From UBA2336 sp037443645 (GTDB lineage Bacteria > Bacteroidota > Bacteroidia > Cytophagales > Cyclobacteriaceae), in contig JBBINY010000034.1 of NCBI GenBank assembly GCA_037443645.1, positions 1 to 31,522 of the forward strand: DNA of 31,522 nt, read 5' to 3'. Numbering within the stretch: the first letter of the stretch is position 1; each line of letters begins with the position of its first letter. The position numbers were made by a program, and so were the translations under genes. Below are positions 16,744-23,385 of this stretch, piece by piece. The notes under the pieces were generated by a model. It worked only from the letters and a program-made list of their open reading frames with translations, did not search any database and had not been told where the DNA came from.

Positions 16744-17460
16744 ATGATACGCTATTGCTGCCTTCTGATTGGTTTTTTTATGAGTTGCACGTCAACCCAG
16801 ATCACCCAAACGCTGGGTGAGGTGAATAAAACGATAGGTGGCGAAAAGCCCCTCACCACGGCAGAAGTGGCGGAGGGCCTGAAGGAAGCCTTGATTAACG
16901 GAACAACAAAAGGTTCTGACCAGGCCTCGCAGGTGGATGGTTATTTTAAAAATCCGCAGATTAAAGTACCGTTTCCTCCCGATGTGAAGAAAGTGGAGGA
17001 CAGACTTCGACAAATAGGAATGGGAAATGAAGTGGATAAGTTTGTGATGACACTCAACCGGGGCGCTGAAGATGCAGCGAAGGAAGCGAAGCCCATTTTT
17101 ATCAGCGCCATTAAGCAGATGACCGTTCAGGATGCATGGGCTATCCTTAAAGGAGAGGAAAATGCGGCAACGGAGTACCTGAGAAAAACCACGTCTGCCC
17201 AGCTTTATGAAAAATTCAGGCCGGTAGTTGCCAACTCCCTTTCCAAAGTAAACGCTACAAAGTATTATGGCGACCTGGTAACTGCCTACAATAAAATACC
17301 CATGGTTGAAAAGGTGAATCCTGATCTTGAGGATTACGCCACAAACAAAGCAATGGACGGGTTGTTCTTATTGATTGCACAGGAAGAGAAAAATATCCGG
17401 CAAGATCCGGTTGCACGAACAACCGATTTGCTCAAGCGGGTATTTGGATACAATAAATAA
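16744..17460 (+). CDS. DUF4197 family lipoprotein
   Basis: 238 aa. The short signal MIRYCCLLIGFFMSC has a lipidation Cys at 15. The body matches the DUF4197 pattern: LTTAEVAEGLKEAL near the N-terminus, the VKIPFP-like segment (IKVPFPPDVKKVEDRLRQIG), MNRGAEDAAKEAKPIF, MTVQDAWAILKGEENAATEYLR, and the C-terminal YATNKAMDGLFLLIAQEEKNIRQDP. Members are all-helical, exported and of unknown function. First of three genes in tandem; 15 bases separate it from the next lipoprotein. Confidence 0.88.
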   Translation: MIRYCCLLIGFFMSCTSTQITQTLGEVNKTIGGEKPLTTAEVAEGLKEALINGTTKGSDQASQVDGYFKNPQIKVPFPPDVKKVEDRLRQIGMGNEVDKFVMTLNRGAEDAAKEAKPIFISAIKQMTVQDAWAILKGEENAATEYLRKTTSAQLYEKFRPVVANSLSKVNATKYYGDLVTAYNKIPMVEKVNPDLEDYATNKAMDGLFLLIAQEEKNIRQDPVARTTDLLKRVFGYNK

Positions 17461-17475
17461 TAACCTCTAATTGAA

Positions 17476-17961
17476 ATGAGATATGTCATAACAATTCTTT
17501 TAATAACGGGGTTAATTTCCTGTAAACCTCAGGAAAAGAAAAGCCCCCAAACCGATGCAGGTCAACCTTCCTATTCAGGCAACTGTGGTTATGTTACAGT
17601 AGCTGAACTGGAAGAGGCACTAGGAACAAGATTAGCTGAGCCGGTTCAGGAAATTACAGATGATTACCTGGGTGGGTTTGGTTGTTCTTTTGCGGGAGAA
17701 AATACCAACGGAGCAGCCAATTTCGGCTACATAATTTTTCCATCACAGGAAGCCTTTGAAAATTTGCATGATTATGAACCCTATCCGGGATTAGGCGATG
17801 AAGCTTATACAATAAATGGAGCAGATGCCCTGCAGCTATGGGTACAAGAGGGTGATAATCGGGTAATGGTAGCCCTGGGAGATAGACCCAAACTTGAAAT
17901 GAATGTCAAACTGGCCCGATTGATTTTAGAGCGACTGAAAACAAAACCCCTGAATAAGTAA
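17476..17961 (+). CDS. Hypothetical lipoprotein, 161 aa
   Basis: Not recognised with confidence. Signal MRYVITILLITGLISC, lipidation Cys16. The mature part has NCGYVTVAELEEALG, then GGFGCSFAGE, then PYPGLGDEAYT and LQLWVQEGDNRVMVALG. The two mature cysteines (in NCGYV and FGCSF) may form a disulfide. The order 'C ... ALG ... C-F ... GLGDEAY ... GD..V.V' recalls DUF3558-type lipoproteins, but this is a pattern resemblance only. It lies between the DUF4197 gene and paaN, 2 bases before the latter, so probably one operon. Confidence 0.8.
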   Translation: MRYVITILLITGLISCKPQEKKSPQTDAGQPSYSGNCGYVTVAELEEALGTRLAEPVQEITDDYLGGFGCSFAGENTNGAANFGYIIFPSQEAFENLHDYEPYPGLGDEAYTINGADALQLWVQEGDNRVMVALGDRPKLEMNVKLARLILERLKTKPLNK

Positions 17962-17963
17962 TT

Positions 17964-19634
17964 ATGAGTTTATATAAGAAACACGAGCCATTGATTAAAA
18001 AGGCAATTGATGCGATACACAGCCGTACGTTCTTTGCCGCGTATCCCGAACATCCGGCTCCAGCCGTTTATGGCGAAACGGCCGATGCTGATGGTCAGGC
18101 AAAATTCAAGACCTGGTTGGGTAAGAAGTTTGACGAACTGAAGCAAGAGGAAGCGGAGGGCTGGATAGGAGAAGAAGAATCGCCCTACACCCAGGAGGCT
18201 CTTGGCATCCGGTATCCTTCCTTCCCGGTCAACACACTTATTGATCGTGCAAAGAAGGCCTATCATGTTTGGCGTAAAGTGAGCGCGCAGGATCGGGCAG
18301 GAATCCTGGTGGAGTCACTCGAACGCGTTAAGTCACGGTTTTTTGAAATTGCCTATGCCACCATGCACACTACGGGGCAAGGTTACATGATGGCCTTCCA
18401 GGCATCGGGCCCACATGCAGCCGACCGGGCGTTGGAAGCCATTGCTGCCGGATATGAAGAATTAAACCGGTTCCCGGCATCGGCTTTTTGGGATAAGCCC
18501 ATGGGTAAGTTCAATGTTCAATTGAATAAGGAGTGGCGTGCGGTTCCAAAAGGTATTTCACTGGTGATCGGCTGTTCTACATTTCCTACCTGGAACACCG
18601 TTCCGGGCGTGTATGCAAGCCTGGTTACCGGAAACCCGGTCATTGTTAAACCCCATCCGGGTGCCATCCTCCCCATCGCCATTGTTGTTGCGGAAATCCA
18701 GAAGGTGTTGAACGAAAACGGCCTTGACCCGAACACTTGCCAACTCGCTCCCGACACGTACTCAAAGATGATCACCAAAGAACTGGCCGAACATTCTGAC
18801 GTGAAGTTGATTGACTTCACCGGAAACTCGGCATTTGGAAGTTACCTGGAAACCTTGCCGGGGAAGGTAACCTTTACGGAAAAAACCGGAGTTAACTCCG
18901 TAATCATCGATTCAGCAGAGGATGCCGATAAGGTGGCGGCTAACCTGGCATTCTCAGTAGCCCTGTATTCAGGGCAAATGTGCACTGCCCCGCAAAACTT
19001 TTACATTCCTGAAGGAGGAATAAAAACAGGCAAAGGCACGGTAACCTTTGATGAGTTTGCCCAGAAAATTGTAGACAACATCAATAGCCTGGTTGACAAT
19101 CCGAAAGCCGGGCCTTTTGTGCTGGGCACCATTCAAAACAAAAAAACCAGCGAACGTACAGCCGAAGCCGAAAAACTTCCGGGCAAAATATGGCTGAAAT
19201 CGCGGGCGGTTACAAACCCTATGTTTGCCAATGCGCGCACCAGCGCACCCGTGATTGTTGAGATTGATGCATCAAAGAAAGATATTTTCGGAAAAGAATT
19301 ATTCGGACCAATTGCTTTGCTGATCAAAACCAAAAACACCGATCACTCCATACAACTAGCGCAGGAAATGGCGCGCCAGCATGGGGCCATCAGTTGCGGG
19401 GCGTATACAACGGATGCTTTCGTGCGCGAGAAAATTGCAGACGAAATGGCCCTGGCGGCAACTCCTGTATCATTCAATCTTACGGGTGGCATTTACATGA
19501 ACCAGAATGCGGGCTTCAGCGACTTCCATGTAACCGGTGGAAATCCGGCAGGCAATGCTTCGTTCACAAACCCGGAGTATGTAATCAAGCGGTTTACCTG
19601 GGTGGGTCATCGTGAACCGGTGAAGGCTTCCTGA
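17964..19634 (+). CDS. paaN: PaaN-type aldehyde dehydrogenase (phenylacetate degradation protein PaaN family)
   Basis: 556 aa. Aldehyde dehydrogenase fold with the catalytic Cys340 in SGQMCTAPQNF and the general-base Glu306 in VTFTEKTGVNSV. The NAD(P)-binding part includes VKPHPGAILP. The N-terminal ~120 residues (HEPLIKKAIDAIHSRTFFAAYPEHP) are the extension typical of PaaN, absent from ordinary aldehyde dehydrogenases. No MaoC-like hydratase domain is fused, unlike PaaZ of E. coli. PaaN was proposed to act in phenylacetate ring cleavage, oxidising a semialdehyde. No other paa gene is in the window. ATG 17964 is 2 bases after the preceding lipoprotein stop. Confidence 0.85.
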   Translation: MSLYKKHEPLIKKAIDAIHSRTFFAAYPEHPAPAVYGETADADGQAKFKTWLGKKFDELKQEEAEGWIGEEESPYTQEALGIRYPSFPVNTLIDRAKKAYHVWRKVSAQDRAGILVESLERVKSRFFEIAYATMHTTGQGYMMAFQASGPHAADRALEAIAAGYEELNRFPASAFWDKPMGKFNVQLNKEWRAVPKGISLVIGCSTFPTWNTVPGVYASLVTGNPVIVKPHPGAILPIAIVVAEIQKVLNENGLDPNTCQLAPDTYSKMITKELAEHSDVKLIDFTGNSAFGSYLETLPGKVTFTEKTGVNSVIIDSAEDADKVAANLAFSVALYSGQMCTAPQNFYIPEGGIKTGKGTVTFDEFAQKIVDNINSLVDNPKAGPFVLGTIQNKKTSERTAEAEKLPGKIWLKSRAVTNPMFANARTSAPVIVEIDASKKDIFGKELFGPIALLIKTKNTDHSIQLAQEMARQHGAISCGAYTTDAFVREKIADEMALAATPVSFNLTGGIYMNQNAGFSDFHVTGGNPAGNASFTNPEYVIKRFTWVGHREPVKAS

Positions 19635-19641
19635 TGTTGCA

Positions 19642-20069
19642 TCAGAGAGATTTCCCCGGCTTTACTTTTGAGGCAAGCCATCCGATGGACAAGCCCTGTA
19701 CAAAGATTGAGAACACTGCAACATAGCAGGTAGCGGCCATAAAGAGATTTTGGGTAAGGTGGTCGTCAAGGGTAATGGCAAGGGCAACCGATACGCCTCC
19801 GCGAAACTCGCCCCAAACCAAAAACGTCATACTTCTTGCTTCTACGCGTCCGATGTGGGGAATTAACCGCGCAGGCAGCCAGAGAGACAGGTACCGGCTA
19901 ACCAATACAATGAGTATGATAAGGCAACCGATTAGCCAATATTGGCGAATGCCAGGAATCAGCAGCAGTTCAAAGCCGATGATGAGGAACAGCATGGCGT
20001 TCAGAATCTCGTACATCTTTTCCCGGAATTTGTACGATAATTTTTATATGTTGCTGACATGGAGTTCCG
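19642..20069 (-). pseudogene. 3' remnant of a CPA1 (NhaP-type) Na+/H+ antiporter gene
   Basis: The 124-aa frame 19642-20016 encodes only the last helices of a CPA1 antiporter: MYEILNAMLFLIIGFELLL, a helix around LIILIVLVSRYLSL, then MTFLVWGEFRGGVSVALAITL, which holds the family's WGxxRG-type motif, and a final helix. Full-length members are about 400-550 aa. Upstream of the first Met the same frame continues the homology as YKFREK and then meets TAA. Just before, another frame reads RNSMSATYKNY, which fits the preceding residues after a one-base deletion near 20035, and then stops at TAG. So the gene is truncated and frame-broken, not simply short. It lies tail-to-tail with paaN, 7 bases apart. 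Confidence 0.72.
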
Positions 20070-20111
20070 CTACTTCTTTCTTCTCAAAAATTTATATGCG
20101 GATATTCGCGC

Positions 20112-20810
20112 ATGAAGTTCGCAATCAGATTCCTTCTCAAAATACTCGCCTTGCTCATTTTGATTGTTTGCGTTTATTTCATTTTTGCCCTTGTCCTTTC
20201 CCTCATCCCGGCAAATCCGGATTTCAAAAATTCGGCTGATGGAATTCAGGTATTCGTCCGCTCGAACGGGGTGCACACCGATGTCGTTCTTCCTGTAAAA
20301 AGCGATTACATCACCTGGATTGAAAAAATTCCTTATTCAAGCGTGCAGCATGCTGATTCTTCTTTTCAATGGATTGGTTTCGGCTGGGGAAACCGCGAGT
20401 TTTACATAGAAACTAAAGAGTGGAAAGATTTAAAAACAAGCACAGCACTGCGCGCGGGACTCGGTATCGGCACCGCTGCCTTGCATGTTGAATTTATAAG
20501 GAAGCCATTGAAAAATGACAGATGGATTGAACTGAACCTGGAAAAGGAAAATTTTGAAAAGCTGTCCGCGTACATTCACAACTTCTTCCGAACAGATGAG
20601 AGTGGAAATTTTATTCAGATTCCGGACGCGCATTATTATTCCAACGATGCCTTTTTTGAAGCCCACGGGAGATTTACCAGCATAACTACCTGCAATACGT
20701 GGACGGGCAAAGGGCTTCGTGCTGCCGGAATAAGAACAGGTATTTGGACTCCCTTCGAGAAATCCGTGATGTGGCAGTTAAATCAGATATCAAACCGGGC
20801 GGACTTTTAG
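20112..20810 (+). CDS. TIGR02117/DUF2459 family protein
   Basis: 232 aa and apparently complete. An N-terminal transmembrane helix (about 8-32) is followed by a periplasmic domain. Family motifs are VFVRSNGVHTDVVLP (about 45-60), IGFGWGNREFYIET and the C-terminal run YSNDAFFEAHGRF, TCNTWTGKGLRAAGI and WTPFEKSVMW. The Cys in TCNTW and the His in GVHTD are strictly placed in the family and may be catalytic, but the function is unknown. Old family names mention urease loci; none is here. The intact gene sits between two decayed genes, and its TAG overlaps the end of the pcm remnant. Confidence 0.88.
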   Translation: MKFAIRFLLKILALLILIVCVYFIFALVLSLIPANPDFKNSADGIQVFVRSNGVHTDVVLPVKSDYITWIEKIPYSSVQHADSSFQWIGFGWGNREFYIETKEWKDLKTSTALRAGLGIGTAALHVEFIRKPLKNDRWIELNLEKENFEKLSAYIHNFFRTDESGNFIQIPDAHYYSNDAFFEAHGRFTSITTCNTWTGKGLRAAGIRTGIWTPFEKSVMWQLNQISNRADF

Positions 20811-21152
20811 CGGTTCCTTTCTTCAAGCATAGGTACGAACCTGAAAAAATCGGTGCCTACTCATTGTATTCCGTTTCTGAAATTTTCTTGATAAGAATCA
20901 TCTGCTGCAAGTCTCCCTTGCCCACAGGAATCACAACCCCCCCCCCCCCACCTACCCTTAACTGCATTTTCAAATGTTCAGGAATAAAGGGCGCCCGGCA
21001 GTAACAAGCGCTTTGTCAAAAGGAGCGTACGCTTCAAGCCCAAGATACCCATCGCCATAAAACATCTTTGGAGAGTATCCCATTTTAGGCAAAACTATTT
21101 TCGTTTTGTCAACTAATTGTAGAGTTCCATCTCCTTCTTTCAGGAATTTCAA
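20807..21152 (-). pseudogene. pcm: Decayed 3' part of pcm (protein-L-isoaspartate O-methyltransferase)
   Basis: Minus-strand reading gives the C-terminal half of Pcm in three successive frames. Frame 1: DKTKIVLPKMGYSPKMFYGDG and YAPFDKALVTAG. One base missing near 20997, then PFIPEHLKMQLRVGG, VVIPVGKGDLQQMILIKK and ISETEYNE. One more base missing near 20856, then GTDFFRFVPMLEERNR and TAA at 20807. These match the isoaspartyl methyltransferase end (GDGxxG, APFDxIxVTA, IPVG, FRFVPM). The S-adenosylmethionine-binding N-terminal half is absent; homology fades around 21120-21160. A run of 13 G lies in the middle. The single-base breaks could be sequencing errors, but the missing N-terminal half cannot. 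Confidence 0.8.
20937..20949. repeat. Homopolymer of 13 C (G on the minus strand)
   Basis: Thirteen consecutive C on the plus strand, inside the pcm remnant, where they encode a run of Gly (VGGGGG) in the otherwise conserved VGG-VIPVG segment. Such runs slip in replication and are also prone to sequencing and assembly error. Confidence 0.9.
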
Positions 21153-21171
21153 AATACAAAAAATAAGTTTT

Positions 21172-21188
21172 CTTAAGCCAATCTTAAG
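21172..21188 (+). promoter_or_regulatory. Operator: CTTAAG direct repeat with 11-bp period, regulator promoter
   Basis: CTTAAG at 21172-21177 and 21183-21188 are separated by CCAAT, an 11-bp repeat unit as recognised by tandem OmpR/PhoB-family dimers. The 15-mer TAAGCCAATCTTAAG recurs exactly upstream of the RND pump gene (23314-23328). It lies 13 bases upstream of the TTG of the candidate promoter. Autoregulation by the adjacent response regulator is inferred. Confidence 0.7.
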
Positions 21189-21201
21189 CGGCAGGAGTGA
21201 C

Positions 21202-21229
21202 TTGCAACCGTTGATTATCGCTAACTTTG
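21202..21229 (+). promoter_or_regulatory. Candidate promoter of the response regulator gene
   Basis: TTG at 21202-21204 and TAACTTTG at 21222-21229, 17 bases apart. The -7 box is a full TAnnTTTG match, but it ends only 3 bases before the ATG at 21233, so the transcript would be leaderless or nearly so. A chance match cannot be excluded. Confidence 0.4.
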
Positions 21230-21232
21230 CTT

Positions 21233-21898
21233 ATGCGCATTCTGATTATTGAGGATGAAGCGGGCATTGTAAATTTCCTTCGGCAGGGCTTAACGGAAGA
21301 AGGTTTTGACGTGGATGTTGCCGGTGATGGCGAAACCGGGTTGCAGAAAGCACTCGCTGGTGTATATGATTTAATACTGGTGGATTGGATGTTACCTAAA
21401 CGAAACGGATTGGAGATTGTTAACGCATTGCGGTCTGCCAATACCCGAACCCCGGCTATTTTTCTCACGGCCAAAGATACCGTGCATGACACGGTAACAG
21501 GATTACGATCGGGAGCAAATGATTACCTAAAAAAGCCTTTTCATTTTGAAGAATTGCTTGAACGGATACGCGTTCAACTCCGCACCCACGAAACCGGGAC
21601 AATGCTTCAGGCTGGCGGAATTACACTTTACCCTGATCAGCACGAAGTGCTGAACAACGGAGAGCCCGTGCAATTAACGCAAAAAGAATTCGTACTGCTG
21701 GAATACTTGTTGCGAAATAAAGATAAAGTGTGCAGACGCAACCGCATTCTGGAAGTGGTTTGGGGCCTGGATGCAGAGCATGACTCCGGTGTAATTGACG
21801 TGTACATCAATGGCATCAGAAAGAAACTGGGCCAGCCGTCAGACGGAGGACTTATTCAAACCATACGCGGTGTGGGATATATCGTTAAAGACAAGTGA
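21233..21898 (+). CDS. OmpR-family response regulator of the metal-efflux locus
   Basis: 221 aa from ATG 21233; TTG 21227 would add two residues. The receiver domain (about 1-115) has acidic E7-D8, the phospho-acceptor Asp51 in LILVDWMLP, LTA(K) and the switch Lys in KKPF. The winged-helix domain (about 125-221) carries QLTQKEFVLLEYLLRNKDKVCRR, DVYINGIRKKLG and IQTIRGVGYIVK, typical of OmpR/PhoB proteins of the CusR/CzcR type. It overlaps the kinase start by GTGA. Its likely sites are the CTTAAG repeats in front of its own gene and of the RND pump gene (inference from conserved sequence, 11-bp spacing and gene order). Confidence 0.93.
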   Translation: MRILIIEDEAGIVNFLRQGLTEEGFDVDVAGDGETGLQKALAGVYDLILVDWMLPKRNGLEIVNALRSANTRTPAIFLTAKDTVHDTVTGLRSGANDYLKKPFHFEELLERIRVQLRTHETGTMLQAGGITLYPDQHEVLNNGEPVQLTQKEFVLLEYLLRNKDKVCRRNRILEVVWGLDAEHDSGVIDVYINGIRKKLGQPSDGGLIQTIRGVGYIVKDK

Positions 21899-23265
21899 AC
21901 GTATCATTTAAGAACCGGATAGCATTGCTGTACATGGCTGCCACTGCCATGTTGATTGCATTCGTATTCATGGCCGTATATGTAGTAGTCCATGATCGTA
22001 TCTATGCTGACATTGAAACTGAACTTACGCATGAGGCCGTTCGCCATCAGAGTGAAATTACCCTCGAGGGCGGGCGAATCCGCTTTACCAACAAAGCCGA
22101 GATGCAGGAGCGGGAACACCGTGAAGTAGAGGTAAACCCCATCTTCATTCAACTTACCGATGCGCGGGGCGTTACCCACGACCGGTCGCCAAACCTCAAG
22201 GAAGGAAGGCTGTTGTTCCAGCAAAATGTGCAATCGCCTGTCGATACTGATTTTCTGCTGAATGGAAAGGCGGTTCGGCAACGGCAGATGCCGATTATGG
22301 ATCACGGCCAGTTGGTAGGCTATATCATTACGGCCGTGTCAACGGACAGCGCAAGCCAACTATTGGGTACCCTCCGTAAGTTCCTGCTTGTCAGCTTTCC
22401 GGTGGTCTTGTTGATCTTGTTTGGCGTAACCCGGTGGCTGGCGGGTACGAGCATCCGGCCTGTAAAAACAATTCTTGATACAACCAATCAGATAACCGAA
22501 CGTAACCTTAACGAGCGAATACCCTTACCCGCGCAACAAGATGAGCTACACCAGCTTACATCATCCATAAATCAGTTGCTGGAGCGAATTGAAGAAGCCC
22601 TGGAGCGTCAAAAGCAGTTTACAGCCGATGCCTCTCATGAATTACGCACCCCGCTTTCGGTGTTGCGGGGAACGCTGGAAGTGCTGCTTCGCAAACCCCG
22701 CACCGCAGAGGAATACACGGAGAAAATCCGGCTGAGCATCCGTGAAATTGACCGGCTGCACCAGATTGTAGAGCAGTTGCTGGCCATAGCCCGGCTTGAT
22801 CAAACTAACCAAAGCCTTGTTTATGAATCCGTTCACGTGAAATCCTTTATTCATGACCTGGTTCAGCGTCAGCGAAGCAGCTGGGCTCAAAACGGTGCGC
22901 GGATTGAGATTGAGTGTGCCGATGAGGCTGCCCTCCAAACCGACCGAAGCCTGTTTGAAGTGATTATGGAGAACCTGCTTTCGAATGCGGTTAAGTATTC
23001 TCCGGAAAACGGGGTTATCCGTGTGGTTGTGGAGCAGCAGCCTTCCCTGAAGATAGGCGTTCACGACCAGGGTATAGGCATAAAGGAAGATGACCTGAAG
23101 CTGATTTTTCAGCCTTTTTACCGATCGGGTGCGCTCGATCATAAAGAGATAAAAGGGATTGGTCTTGGTTTGTCGGTAGTGCAAAAAGCTTGTCACCGGC
23201 TGGGTGTGCACTTATCGGTTTCAAGTGAGCCGAACAAAGGATCTGTTTTTACACTGGAGTTCTGA
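21895..23265 (+). CDS. Sensor histidine kinase of the metal-efflux locus
   Basis: 456 aa. GTG start at 21895 overlapping the regulator TGA (GTGA), so translationally coupled. Transmembrane helix 1 is at about 9-31, a periplasmic sensor loop (about 32-160, with MQEREHREVEVN) follows, and helix 2 is at about 163-184 (FLLVSFPVVLLILFGV). Then a HAMP domain (to about 240), HisKA with the phospho-acceptor His248 in DASHELRTPLSVLRG, N box ENLLSNAVKYSPE, G1 DQGIGIKEDD and G2 GIGLGLSVVQK. The domain order is that of CusS/CzcS-type kinases. The signal is inferred to be a metal ion from its neighbours; only one His-containing short patch is visible in the sensor loop, so the ligand is not obvious. Confidence 0.93.
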   Translation: MNVSFKNRIALLYMAATAMLIAFVFMAVYVVVHDRIYADIETELTHEAVRHQSEITLEGGRIRFTNKAEMQEREHREVEVNPIFIQLTDARGVTHDRSPNLKEGRLLFQQNVQSPVDTDFLLNGKAVRQRQMPIMDHGQLVGYIITAVSTDSASQLLGTLRKFLLVSFPVVLLILFGVTRWLAGTSIRPVKTILDTTNQITERNLNERIPLPAQQDELHQLTSSINQLLERIEEALERQKQFTADASHELRTPLSVLRGTLEVLLRKPRTAEEYTEKIRLSIREIDRLHQIVEQLLAIARLDQTNQSLVYESVHVKSFIHDLVQRQRSSWAQNGARIEIECADEAALQTDRSLFEVIMENLLSNAVKYSPENGVIRVVVEQQPSLKIGVHDQGIGIKEDDLKLIFQPFYRSGALDHKEIKGIGLGLSVVQKACHRLGVHLSVSSEPNKGSVFTLEF

Positions 23266-23311
23266 ATACAGTTTATAAGTGTACTCAATAAACTGACTTA
23301 AATCCTGAAGG

Positions 23312-23350
23312 GCTAAGCCAATCTTAAGTTCTTTCTAAGGCCGGCTTAAG
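23312..23350 (+). promoter_or_regulatory. Operator: four CTTAAG-like hexamers with 11-bp period, pump promoter
   Basis: GCTAAG (23312), CTTAAG (23323), TCTAAG (23334) and CTTAAG (23345) are each separated by exactly 5 bases, giving four repeats in perfect 11-bp phase. This equals two tandem OmpR-type dimer sites, twice the array found at 21172-21188. A near-consensus -7 box (TACCTTTC, 23362-23369) starts 12 bases after the last repeat. No TTG -33 element is present, because the repeats occupy that position, as expected for an activator-dependent promoter. Confidence 0.75.
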
Positions 23351-23361
23351 CCACCTGTCGG

Positions 23362-23369
23362 TACCTTTC
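23362..23369 (+). promoter_or_regulatory. Near-consensus -7 box of the pump operon
   Basis: TACCTTTC differs from TAnnTTTG only in the last base. It lies 17 bases before the GTG start at 23386 and directly downstream of the four-repeat operator. The weak box and the missing -33 element fit dependence on an activator. Confidence 0.45.
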
Positions 23370-23385
23370 CGGCTGATCAATACCG

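Noticed and set aside
20937..20949. Phase-variable switch based on the 13-base homopolymer
   Set aside because: It sits in a gene that has already lost its N-terminal half and has other frame breaks, so slippage could not restore function.
20699..21004. Plus-strand frame of 101 codons after the DUF2459 gene
   Set aside because: Its proline run is just the C13 tract, and the other strand carries clear Pcm homology.
23296..23302. A fifth CTTAA-type repeat upstream of the pump operator
   Set aside because: It starts 15 bases before the first hexamer, out of the 11-bp phase shared by the other four, and the match is incomplete.
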